A stretch of DNA of 59,331 nucleotides from Bdellovibrionales bacterium (lineage in GTDB: Bacteria; Myxococcota; XYA12-FULL-58-9; SYDY01): positions 1 to 59,331 of the forward strand of contig SYDY01000083.1 in assembly GCA_005801425.1 (NCBI GenBank), in the 5' to 3' direction. Position numbers and translations under genes: made by a program. Of this stretch, positions 51,953 through 59,331 are shown piece after piece; positions within the stretch are counted from its first letter, which is position 1, and each line of letters opens with the position of its first letter. The notes beneath the pieces are model-generated. The model searched no databases. It worked only from the letters and a program-made list of their open reading frames with translations, and had not been told where the DNA came from.

Positions 51953-52501
51953 ATGGCTACAAGTCGCTCCATGGAACAGCCAAGCTCCCTTGTCGATCGT
52001 CTTCTTGCTCCTCGGGTGGTTTATGCGTTGACGTTTATCGTGGTCGCTCTGGTGGGAACGCTGCATTTCTTACCTAAAGAGTGGGCATCAGAAATTGACG
52101 TGAGTGTGCTCCCAACAATCAACGCATTATTGAACGCGACTGCGGCAATTTTGCTTGTCTCGGCTTTTATAGCCATTCGGTATCGAAGGATCACGATCCA
52201 CCGCAATTTGATGTTGACGGCGCTGATGACCAGTGTGGTGTTTTTATTGCTGTACACGGTTTATCATACTTTAAGCCCTGGACCGACATTGTATACGGGC
52301 CAGTATCCTATGTTTTATCGGTCGGTTTTATTCAGCCATATCATTTTGGCGGTGATCATTCTTCCTATGGCTTTGTTTACGGTACGACACGGTCTTGGTG
52401 ATCGTCGTATGGAACACCGCAAACTCGCCCGTTGGACGTTTCCGCTTTGGTTGTATGTCTCAGTGACGGGTGTGTTGATTTACGGTATGCTGTATCTGTA
52501 G
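51953..52501 (+). CDS. DUF420 membrane protein (YozB-like)
   Basis: Four-helix inner-membrane protein of about 182 residues. Conserved histidines are in ITIHRNLMLTALM, VYHTL, FSHIILAVIILPMAL and EHRKLARWTFPLWLYVS, the arrangement of DUF420 proteins linked to cytochrome oxidase assembly or copper/heme handling. ATG 51953 (MATSRSM) has GGGG just upstream; ATG 51971 and 51896 are alternatives. The proC gene follows after 9 bp. Heme O synthase, a common neighbour, is at 10109 here. Confidence 0.87.
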   Translation: MATSRSMEQPSSLVDRLLAPRVVYALTFIVVALVGTLHFLPKEWASEIDVSVLPTINALLNATAAILLVSAFIAIRYRRITIHRNLMLTALMTSVVFLLLYTVYHTLSPGPTLYTGQYPMFYRSVLFSHIILAVIILPMALFTVRHGLGDRRMEHRKLARWTFPLWLYVSVTGVLIYGMLYL

Positions 52502-52510
52502 GGGTATTTA

Positions 52511-53341
52511 ATGTCATCGCTCGAAAACAAAAAAATCGTATTTGTAGGTGCGGGCAATATGGCGGAAGCCTTGATCCGCGGCTTAATCAATTCATCGGCT
52601 GTTTCTGCAAAAAATATAACAGGAACAACGCCTGAAATGCACCGTCGTGATGAGCTCAAGCAAACCTATGGGATTGCAGTGGGTTCCGATAATGCACAGG
52701 CTGTCTCGTCGGCCGATATTGTTGTTCTGTCGGTGAAGCCTCAAATTTTGGAACGTGTTCTTCAGGACATTTCATCTTCGGTGCGATCCGATGCCTTGGT
52801 GATTTCTATCGCGGCAGGTGTACCGATTGCAGCGATTGAGCGTCATCTTCCGGCCAATATCGCGGTGTGCAGAACGATGCCGAATACGCCCGCATTGGTC
52901 GGTGCGGGGGCAACGGCTATTTCACCAGGAAGCCATTGTGGCGATGCACATTTGCAGCTTGTCCACACAATTTTTTCTGCAGTGGGCGAAGTGGTCGATG
53001 TGGATGAGTCGTTGATGGATGCGGTCACAGGTCTTTCTGGAAGTGGTCCCGCCTATGTCTTTTTGATTATCGAAGCGTTGGCGGATGCGGGTGTGAACGT
53101 GGGCCTTCCACGCAACAAAGCGATGCTTCTTGCTGCACAAACAGTGCACGGCGCATCCAAATTGTTATTGGAAACGGGAGAGCATCCCGGCGTGTTGAAA
53201 GATCGCGTAACAAGTCCCGGTGGAACAGCGATTGCTGGATTGCATACGCTGGAAGAAGGCGGTCTTCGTCATACCCTGATGAACGCAGTTTCAGCTGCGA
53301 CGGCCCGGTCAGAAGAGTTGGGCAGGAAATATACCCATTAA
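52511..53341 (+). CDS. proC: Pyrroline-5-carboxylate reductase
   Basis: Final step of proline synthesis. The 276 residues show the N-terminal NAD(P) fold IVFVGAGNMAEALIRGLI, LSVKPQ, CRTMPNTPALVGAGATAI and the C-terminal catalytic region VTGLSGSGPAYVFLIIEALADAGVNVGLPRNKAMLLAAQTVHGASKLLLETGEHPGVLKDRVTSPGGTAIAGL. Separated from the DUF420 gene by 9 bp, so probably cotranscribed. Confidence 0.97.
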   Translation: MSSLENKKIVFVGAGNMAEALIRGLINSSAVSAKNITGTTPEMHRRDELKQTYGIAVGSDNAQAVSSADIVVLSVKPQILERVLQDISSSVRSDALVISIAAGVPIAAIERHLPANIAVCRTMPNTPALVGAGATAISPGSHCGDAHLQLVHTIFSAVGEVVDVDESLMDAVTGLSGSGPAYVFLIIEALADAGVNVGLPRNKAMLLAAQTVHGASKLLLETGEHPGVLKDRVTSPGGTAIAGLHTLEEGGLRHTLMNAVSAATARSEELGRKYTH

Positions 53342-53363
53342 CTTGTTATTCTTCTGATCCGTA

Positions 53364-53384
53364 GGGGCGCTGCTTGCTGCGCCC
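53364..53384. terminator. Palindrome between convergent proC and lipoprotein genes
   Basis: GGGCGC (53365-53370) / GCGCCC (53379-53384) with an 8-nt loop, preceded by GTAG as at 25579 and 43771. Positioned 4 bp beyond the stop of the minus-strand gene. Terminator-like but without a T-run; probably one of the dispersed palindromes. Confidence 0.5.
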
Positions 53385-53387
53385 TGT

Positions 53388-54113
53388 TTAATCCGCTTGC
53401 AGCGTAACTTCTTTTTCTATTTCCGCTGTTGCAGTGAGTGTGCTGTCCGGATCCAGGGCAGCATCAACAATGCCGAGAATGGTTCGCTTGATGGTAATTG
53501 TGGCTCGGCATGTTGATGACCCAACATTTAATATGGGTTTAGGGCTGATAGTCCCTGCAGGGATTTGTGCGGCGCCGAGATCGTTTTCAATGGTGTGAGA
53601 TCGGGGGGTGAATGTGCAGCCAGATTTCGGTTGCATCTCAATGCTTACGGTGCCTTCTTGGGACGTGTCGCCCCATGTGAGATCAATGGCTTGATTGGTC
53701 GTATTGATGTTGGTGTCAGGTGATGCGGTTGCTGCTGTCATCGCTGTGGCAACTTTAACCGTAGTATCGGTGGCATCTTCATCACTCCCGCTGCGGTACA
53801 AAAGAAACTGAACGGTGTCGCCCGCTGCCACATTGTTGAATGCGCTGCTGTAAATCCCCCAGCCCGTGCCGATCATCGATTGCTCGATGTTGTTGACTTT
53901 AACAGAGAGGCGGTCTTGCGGACATAGCGTGACGTAGGTGAGGCTGTTCGCATCGCCAACGCGCATCCAGGTGGATGTTGTGATGTGTCCTGATGAAATG
54001 GTTTCCACGCCACCGGTGAATACGAGACCCGATGTTTTAATGGTGCATGAATCAGCTTCAGAGCACGCAGTGAATGCGGATAAGATCGCGAACAAACATA
54101 AAAATCGAAACAT
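53388..54113 (-). CDS. Lipoprotein of unknown function
   Basis: A 241-residue predicted lipoprotein. GGAGGGG is 7 nt before ATG 54113, and MFRFLCLFAILSAFTAC gives the lipobox AFTAC. The longer frame to 54176 is rejected on that basis. The mature part is Thr/Ser-rich and beta-like (VAAGDTVQFLLYRSGSDED; TSQEGTVSIEMQPKSGCTFTPRSHTI), with one C-terminal cysteine pair. No known domain recognised. Diverges from the glutathione peroxidase gene. Confidence 0.75.
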   Translation of the reverse strand: MFRFLCLFAILSAFTACSEADSCTIKTSGLVFTGGVETISSGHITTSTWMRVGDANSLTYVTLCPQDRLSVKVNNIEQSMIGTGWGIYSSAFNNVAAGDTVQFLLYRSGSDEDATDTTVKVATAMTAATASPDTNINTTNQAIDLTWGDTSQEGTVSIEMQPKSGCTFTPRSHTIENDLGAAQIPAGTISPKPILNVGSSTCRATITIKRTILGIVDAALDPDSTLTATAEIEKEVTLQAD

Positions 54114-54184
54114 GCTTTTGCCCCTCCAGGGTGATTTAATGTATGGAGCAGGGGATTGCGAGTCAACACATGACAACGATATGG

Positions 54185-54679
54185 ATGTACATCATGCTAG
54201 CATCAACGTTTTATGACTTTTCGGCGACGTCCATTGGTGGACAAAATATTTCTATGAGCGATTATGCAGGAAAGGTTGTGGTCGTCGTTAATACTGCAAG
54301 TAAATGTGGTTTTACGCCTCAGTACGCAGGGCTTGAAGAATTGTACAAAAAGTACAAAGATCGCGGTTTGGTTATTCTCGGGTTTCCTTGTGATCAGTTT
54401 GGTCATCAAGAGCCGGCTGAAAATAGCGACATCCAATCGTTTTGTAAGCTCAATTATGGCGTGTCGTTTCCTATGTTTGGAAAAACCAGCGTCAATGGCA
54501 GTGAGACGCATCCTTTGTATGCTTATCTTAAAAAAGAAGCGCCGGGCTTTTTAGGGACGTCGGCGATTAAATGGAATTTCACCAAATTTCTTGTGGATCG
54601 CAAGGGCCATGTGGTGAAGCGCTTTGCTTCCAAAGATGAGCCTTCTGAAATGGTGAAGGATATTGAATCGTTGCTTTAG
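54185..54679 (+). CDS. Glutathione peroxidase-like thiol peroxidase
   Basis: Reduces hydrogen or lipid peroxides. 164 residues with peroxidatic Cys in [19 protein letters not shown], the tetrad Gln in [12 protein letters not shown], Trp/Asn in [24 protein letters not shown] of most homologues is CDQF here, whose first Cys may be the resolving residue, as in thioredoxin-dependent GPx. Start uncertain: [14 protein letters not shown] from ATG 54185 and ATG 54194 are both plausible, with no Shine-Dalgarno. The stop overlaps the convergent kinase stop by 4 bp. Confidence 0.92.
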   Translation: MYIMLASTFYDFSATSIGGQNISMSDYAGKVVVVVNTASKCGFTPQYAGLEELYKKYKDRGLVILGFPCDQFGHQEPAENSDIQSFCKLNYGVSFPMFGKTSVNGSETHPLYAYLKKEAPGFLGTSAIKWNFTKFLVDRKGHVVKRFASKDEPSEMVKDIESLL

Positions 54680-55875
54680 ATCGACGCTGCGATAAAGCCA
54701 CGCAAGGTTGGGACATCATACGTAAATTGCGACAGCAGAGGATCCGACTTCAGTGCTTCCATGCTTGGACGTTGACTCGGATCCAGCACGAAAACACGTG
54801 TGAGCATGCTGTGCAGCCACGGGCCTGACGGCAATTCTTCGGGAATGGTGTTTGCCAAACGGTTGGCGACATGAATCGCGTAAGATCCAGGATATTGTGC
54901 CTCAGAACGCATGTGCATCATCATGCTGATCTGGACAGAGGTTGTGGTATCTTTCTCGGTGTTCAGAAAAAGATGTCCAGTAAGCAGTTCATGAACAAGC
55001 ACACCAAAAGACCAGACATCGGCTGCTGAAGCCGCTGTGCGTGCTGCGCCTAATGCCTCTGGGGAAGCATAGAAGAGCGTTCCTGGTGTGTGGTTTTCCA
55101 GCGTTTCGTGCCGTATTTTTTGCCATCCATCGGCATTGTGCACAGGAGGCTCACCAAAGGCATGGGCTTCACCAAGATCGCCAACCATGCCAATGCCCTT
55201 GTCATTGACAAGCATATTGGCGGGTTTGACATCCAGATGGATGATGCCATGCGCGTGCATGTGTACAAATCCCGCGCATATATCGTTTAGTAGCAGACGA
55301 AGTGCGTCATCAAGCAACACGAGATCACCTGCAGCATGTTGTGATAGCTTGCTTGCGATTGTTACGAACGATCCTCCCGAGGCCCATGCAAAAGCTGCTC
55401 TTTTCTCATGCAAACCGAGCACGCCAAAAAAATCGATCACATTAGGATGAGAAGGCAGGTAGCGATGGATGGGTAATTCTGAAAGCGTGTGCCCTGGGGT
55501 GGCTTCTTTGATGGCTGCAAACAATAGCGAGGAAGGTATTTCAGGGGTGTTGGTGACACGCTTTGCTTGCCACACATCGCCGAATGCCCCAGAAGCGATT
55601 GGGTGATCACCAAGGGGCTGATACTGTATTTCGCTTCCCTGTTGCACATAGAGCAGGTTTTTAGGGGTAGGCGTTTGCAGGGATGTGGGTGATATTGGAT
55701 TCATCTCTCCCCCCATCGCAGGGGGTAAATTGGCAGAGAAGACGAGGATTGGGGGTCTCTGTTTTTTTTTAGAAGGGGGCGTATCTGGCGTTCCTGCACT
55801 ATAGGGTGTGTTTTGAATTTCCCCAAGTACCTTACCATATCCTGTTTTAATCATATGTGACGCCATTGTGTTCAT
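54676..55875 (-). CDS. Eukaryotic-type Ser/Thr protein kinase, copy 1
   Basis: Kinase of about 399 residues. Glycine loop [13 protein letters not shown], catalytic Lys in FAAIKEA, catalytic loop [13 protein letters not shown], the DFG-equivalent GDLGEAH, SPEAL (APE), and [18 protein letters not shown]. The HRD arginine is Leu (HLD) and the DFG phenylalanine is Leu (DLG), as in the neighbour. The N-terminal 80 residues are Pro/Lys-rich and disordered; there is no transmembrane helix or extracellular sensor. The final [18 protein letters not shown] is shared with copy 2. Start ATG 55875 or 55866. Cytoplasmic signalling kinase of unknown target. Confidence 0.88.
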   Translation of the reverse strand: MNTMASHMIKTGYGKVLGEIQNTPYSAGTPDTPPSKKKQRPPILVFSANLPPAMGGEMNPISPTSLQTPTPKNLLYVQQGSEIQYQPLGDHPIASGAFGDVWQAKRVTNTPEIPSSLLFAAIKEATPGHTLSELPIHRYLPSHPNVIDFFGVLGLHEKRAAFAWASGGSFVTIASKLSQHAAGDLVLLDDALRLLLNDICAGFVHMHAHGIIHLDVKPANMLVNDKGIGMVGDLGEAHAFGEPPVHNADGWQKIRHETLENHTPGTLFYASPEALGAARTAASAADVWSFGVLVHELLTGHLFLNTEKDTTTSVQISMMMHMRSEAQYPGSYAIHVANRLANTIPEELPSGPWLHSMLTRVFVLDPSQRPSMEALKSDPLLSQFTYDVPTLRGFIAASI

Positions 55876-55912
55876 CAATGACAAAGTTTTGCAATCGAAA
55901 TCGCAAAGGTCC

Positions 55913-57076
55913 CTAGGCAGGATTGGCTGCAGGCGCGATCGATGCCGCAATAAACCTACGCAATGTTGGAGCATCAACCGTGAATTGCGAAAACTGAGGC
56001 TCCGACTTCAGTGCTCCAACGCTTGGACGGTGGCTTGGATCCAAAACCAAAATACGTGTGAGCATGCTGTGTAGCCATGGGCCTGACGGCAATCCAGCTG
56101 GAATGGTTTGTGCCAGGCGATCGGACACATGAATTGCATAGGATCCTGGCGCTTCCATCTCGTTGGCTCTCCATCCCAACATGAAGAGATGAATGTTACC
56201 GAAAGTTGGATCTTGGGTGTCCACAAATGTTTGCCCTGTCAGAAATTCATGGGCAAGCAAACCCAGCGACCAGACATCAGCCGGCGGTCCCGCCGTGACT
56301 GGTGCGCACAATGTCTCAGGTGCAGCATTGAGAACGGTACCTGGCGTATCTTCTGCCTGCGAAATATGGCGTATCTTGAGCCAGCTGCCGGTGTTGTGTG
56401 CAGGGGGAGCGCCAAAAGCGTAGGCTTCGCCCAGATCGGCCACCATCGCAACGCCTTCATGGCTCACCAGCATATTGGCTCGTTTGATGTCCAAATGGAT
56501 AATGCCATGCGCGTGCATGTGTTCAAGCCCAGTGCGCACATCTGAAAGCAGGCAACGAAGTGAATCGTCCAACAACACGATATTGTGTTTTGCATTTTCA
56601 GACAGTCGATCTTTGATCGAAATAAACGAACCGCCTTCGGCCCATGTAAAAGCCGCTCTTCTCCCACTCAAGCCAAGCGCCCCAAAAAAATTGACCAAAT
56701 TAGGATGAGGGGGCAGGTAATTATGTATGGGAAGTTCGAGAAGCTTTTTATCACCCTTCGCTTCTTTGATGGCCGCCAATTTTTCAGGGGAAGGTGGAAT
56801 ACGTGGCTCGAGACTTATGCGTTTGGCTTTCCATACTTCACCAAATGCCCCAGAAGCGATTGGGCGACTGCCTATGCGACGATAGCTCGTTCCGTCTGAT
56901 GCGACATCTTTGAGCTTTTCTGGCGTTGGCTTGAGTTCAGGTTCTTTTGGCTGGAGGGCGATACTTGCAAGTGCCATCGGCAAGGGCCGTTTTTTTTTCT
57001 CACGAGGAGGTGTAAAGGGTTCTGCCGTGGCGCATGTTGTACTTACCGGTGATAGTCCTGAAGCCATTTCATACAA
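55913..57076 (-). CDS. Eukaryotic-type Ser/Thr protein kinase, copy 2
   Basis: Tandem paralogue of copy 1, 387 residues. Glycine loop IASGAFGEVWKAK, Lys in LAAIKEAK, catalytic loop IIHLDIKRANMLV, ADLGEAY, and DVWSLGLLAHEFLTGQTF. The lysine and asparagine of the catalytic loop are kept, but KP is KR, and SPE is APE. A disordered basic N-terminus (PPREKKKRPLP) precedes the domain, and no membrane helix is present. The C-termini of both kinases are nearly identical in pattern ([22 protein letters not shown]). It is 35 bp after gshB and 37 bp before copy 1, suggesting an operon. Confidence 0.88.
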   Translation of the reverse strand: MYEMASGLSPVSTTCATAEPFTPPREKKKRPLPMALASIALQPKEPELKPTPEKLKDVASDGTSYRRIGSRPIASGAFGEVWKAKRISLEPRIPPSPEKLAAIKEAKGDKKLLELPIHNYLPPHPNLVNFFGALGLSGRRAAFTWAEGGSFISIKDRLSENAKHNIVLLDDSLRCLLSDVRTGLEHMHAHGIIHLDIKRANMLVSHEGVAMVADLGEAYAFGAPPAHNTGSWLKIRHISQAEDTPGTVLNAAPETLCAPVTAGPPADVWSLGLLAHEFLTGQTFVDTQDPTFGNIHLFMLGWRANEMEAPGSYAIHVSDRLAQTIPAGLPSGPWLHSMLTRILVLDPSHRPSVGALKSEPQFSQFTVDAPTLRRFIAASIAPAANPA

Positions 57077-57111
57077 TCCTTATTATCGTTTATTCTAAAA
57101 AGTGAATCGGT

Positions 57112-58041
57112 TTAAATCATTCCAATGATTTCATTGGCCAAATCAGGCCCGCCCAATCGTTTGAGTTCTTGCACGAGTGTGGGACTTGTCACGTTAATTT
57201 CAATGAGCTTTCCAGCGATCACATCCATGCCTACAAAAAACAAACCGCGTGCGCGAAGAACGGGCCCGACGCGGTTTGCAATCAATTGATCATGGGCATC
57301 GGGTTCGCACGCCATCACACTACCTCCTACGTGCACATTGCCACGATGATCGCTTTGATGCGGAATGCGTTGCAGTGCTGCACGCAATTGCCCATTCAGC
57401 ATGAACAATCGTTTGTCACCTTGTTGTGCTTCTGGAAGATACTGCTGCACAATGATAGGATCTCTGCCTTCAAGCGTGAGCATGTCGATGATCGCGTTTA
57501 AATTGGAATCGTCATGACGTAATTTGACAACGCCATAGCCACCAAAACCATGCAATGGTTTTCCGATGGCAACACCATCCTGTTGTTCTATGAACGTTTT
57601 GATGCTTTCGCGATCGGATGTGACAAGGGTTGATGGACATAGTTCAGGAAATTCAAGGGCGAACAATTTTTCATTGGCGTTGCGTAATGCGGCCGGGCTG
57701 TTGATGATTCGTACACCGGCTGCTTCTGCAAACGACAACATCCAGGTTTCGGTAAGATAGAGTGTATTAAAGGGCGGATCACTTCGAATGAAAATGGCCC
57801 GACAATCCGATGCGGGACAATAAACAGGATCGCCTAGGTCGGCATACCGTTGAGGGGTGGGATCAATATGGACCTGGCGACCACGGACATGCAGAACGCC
57901 ATGATCCAGTGCGAGGCCCCCCCGTGGGACGTAGATCACTTCCATATTCCGCTTGGCCGCTGCGCGCATGATCGCCAGGGATGTATCGGTGTGTGGATTG
58001 ATTGAGTCGATGGGATCCATCAAGAATGCGACACGTTCCAT
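57112..58041 (-). CDS. gshB: Glutathione synthetase (GshB-like ATP-grasp ligase)
   Basis: Joins gamma-glutamylcysteine and glycine. About 309 residues from ATG 58041 (MERVAFLMDPIDSINPHTDTSLAIMRAAAKRN). The ATP-grasp part contains SDPPFNTLYL, IGKPLHGFGGYGVVKLR, VQQYLPEAQQGDKRLF and EINVTSPTLVQEL, all close to E. coli GshB. The longer frame to 58146 reads through the adjacent inverted repeat and is rejected. The gshA gene is not in the window. The glutathione peroxidase nearby at 54185 is a possible user. Confidence 0.93.
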   Translation of the reverse strand: MERVAFLMDPIDSINPHTDTSLAIMRAAAKRNMEVIYVPRGGLALDHGVLHVRGRQVHIDPTPQRYADLGDPVYCPASDCRAIFIRSDPPFNTLYLTETWMLSFAEAAGVRIINSPAALRNANEKLFALEFPELCPSTLVTSDRESIKTFIEQQDGVAIGKPLHGFGGYGVVKLRHDDSNLNAIIDMLTLEGRDPIIVQQYLPEAQQGDKRLFMLNGQLRAALQRIPHQSDHRGNVHVGGSVMACEPDAHDQLIANRVGPVLRARGLFFVGMDVIAGKLIEINVTSPTLVQELKRLGGPDLANEIIGMI

Positions 58042-58061
58042 CCGATGCGTTGTATCAGGGC

Positions 58062-58134
58062 TGGGGTCATATGTCGAAAGGTGAGGTTTGCGTCCCAATG
58101 CGTCATAAACCTCACCTTTCGACATATGACCCCA
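58062..58134. repeat. Long perfect inverted repeat between gshB and hflX
   Basis: Perfect 28-bp arms (58062-58089 and 58107-58134), starting TGGGGTCATATGTCGAAAGG, around a 17-nt loop. It fills most of the divergent gshB-hflX intergenic region, so it would lie in both leaders or promoters. Like 711-863, it has long arms and no T-run. It contains CATATG at both ends (58068-58073 and 58123-58128). Function unknown. Confidence 0.85.
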
Positions 58135-58161
58135 ACTCACTTGCATGGTATAGGGCCACCC

Positions 58162-59331
58162 ATGAGCGAGGTTTCAGGAAATTTAGAGGGGCTACGCCGC
58201 GAGACACGCCAAGCCCTTGAGCGGACGCTTCGCCGAAACATGCGTCCCGATGAAGTGGTGACTCCCGAGCTTGCAAACCATCTGGCATCGATTTCAGCCG
58301 ATTGTGGTCGTCGGGTGGGTGTTTTGGTCAATCGCCGTGGTCATATAGTGCAAGTGGTGGTGGGTGACGCCCACCGTATTTATTTGCCTGATCTGGGTCG
58401 CGATCGTGCGGGATCGGGTTTGCGCGGTGTTCGATATATTCATACGGTCTTTCGCGATCAGGAACTTGTCGACCGGGATGATCTCGCCGATTTACGCAAA
58501 CTGAGACTTGATATCGTGGCATCTATTCGTGTGCGTGCCGATGGTTTTGCCGATGGTTTTGCATGTGCACATCTTCAGCCAACCGCAACAGAGATGACGG
58601 CTTACGAGATCAAGCATTATTCTCAAGTGTCTGATTGCGATCTCGATCTAACACAGTTGATCACGGATATTGAGTTGTTGCTTGCGCGTGTGGCTCCCAA
58701 AACGCGCAAGGCGGATGGGGCAGGTGAACGCGCACTCGCTGTGGGTGTGTATTCTGATCGTGCATCGATGGTCCATCGCATGGCGGAGTTGCGAGAGCTT
58801 GCATCCACAGCAGGTGTTGACGTGATTGAAGTGATTACGCAGCTTCGACCTCGGTTGGACAATCGCTATGTGGTGGGCAAAGGCAAGCTTGAAGAGATCA
58901 TCTTGCGCTGTGTCGATCTGGATATCGGTCTCATCATTTTTGACCACAATCTGACGCCCGCACAAGGTCGTGCGATTGCCAATCTCTCAGAGCTGCGCGT
59001 AATTGATCGTACGCAACTTATCCTCGACATTTTTGCGCAACATGCCACAAGCCGTGATGGAAAATTGCAGGTTGAATTGGCGCAACTTCGTTACAGTTTG
59101 CCACGTTTAACCGATCTCGATGCAGGATTGAGCCGACTAACGGGTGGTATCGGTGGACGAGGTCCTGGCGAAACCAAACTTGAAATCAATCGACGGCGTG
59201 CGCGTGATAGGATCACGCGCCTTGATAGAGATATTAACCAACTGTAGGAACGTCGTGACCTGTTGCGACGCAAGCGGCGTTCACGTGAAGTCACCGGGGT
59301 TGCGATTTGTGGTTATACCAACGCAGGTAAA
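58162..59331 (+). pseudogene. hflX: GTPase HflX, interrupted by in-frame TAG and cut by window end
   Basis: Ribosome-associated GTPase that splits stalled ribosomes. The N-terminal domain is of the extended type (LVNRRGHIVQVVVGDAHRIYLPDLGRDRAGSGLRG), followed by LASTAGVDVIEVITQLRPRLDNRYVVGKGKLEEI, IIFDHNLTPAQGRAIANLSELRVIDRTQLILDIFAQHATSRDGKLQVELAQLRYSLPRL and GGIGGRGPGETKLEINRRRARDRI. A TAG at 59245-59247 ends translation after INQL, but the same frame continues ERRDLLRRKRRSREVTGVAICGYTNAGK, the linker and Walker A (G1) expected next. One base (CAG to TAG) explains it. Either a recent nonsense mutation that removes the GTPase domain, or a sequencing or assembly error. Confidence 0.88.

Noticed and set aside
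59245-59247. UAG reassigned to an amino acid genome-wide
   Set aside because: TAG ends many intact genes here (mlaD, tonB, comEA-like, coaE, DUF420, glutathione peroxidase) at family-typical lengths.

Overview
The window is about 59 kb of densely packed bacterial chromosome of intermediate GC. The cell is Gram-negative: MlaD/MlaF/MlaE-type lipid transport, Lnt, TonB with a TonB-dependent receptor, many lipobox lipoproteins and a type IV pilus tip operon. Cysteine-repeat and lamin-tail-like lipoproteins, eukaryotic-type Ser/Thr kinases, LcrH/SycD-type chaperones, a PrkA kinase and an N-terminally extended HflX together suggest a myxococcal or other former 'deltaproteobacterial' lineage. That placement is inference; there is no rRNA or other decisive marker. 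I saw no tRNA, rRNA, CRISPR array, transposase or integrase.

Layout. 1-4700: 3' end of clpX, a 153-bp inverted-repeat element, a Ppx/GppA phosphatase, and prkA with a coupled unknown partner. 4729-8623 (minus): mlaD-mlaF-mlaE and a methyltransferase. 8716-12583: a lamin-tail-like lipoprotein, a cluster of DnaA-box-like sites, a ComEA-like HhH protein, heme O synthase and an ABC-2 exporter. 12620-20066: minor pilin operon pilV-pilW-pilX-pilY1-fimT. 20090-24393: two paralogous LcrH/SycD-type chaperones flanking two large proteins I do not recognise, the best candidate for an undescribed system. 24493-31800: a PQQ-propeller protein, then a minus-strand iron-acquisition operon (lipoprotein, receptor, imelysin-like, HTTM, TonB) behind a near-perfect Fur box.

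32016-36852: OmpH/Skp-like protein, threonine dehydratase family enzyme, msrB-HNH-lipase operon, a small Gly/Ala-rich protein, a poorly coding stretch with two overlapping ORFs, and rpsU. 36979-42122: htpG, yqeY and three unknown minus-strand genes, two with hydrophobic segments. 42290-46758: lnt, truB, rbfA, coaE, gpsA. 46848-54679: TPR protein, Cys-rich lipoprotein, ComF, HEAT-repeat lipoprotein, DUF420 protein, proC, lipoprotein, glutathione peroxidase. 54676-59331: tandem Ser/Thr kinases, gshB, a 28-bp-arm inverted repeat, and hflX interrupted by an in-frame TAG.

Several families of small palindromic repeats run through the window. They lie between genes, form gene ends (in some cases supplying the stop codon), and in the HTTM gene sit in frame as two 51-bp tandem copies.
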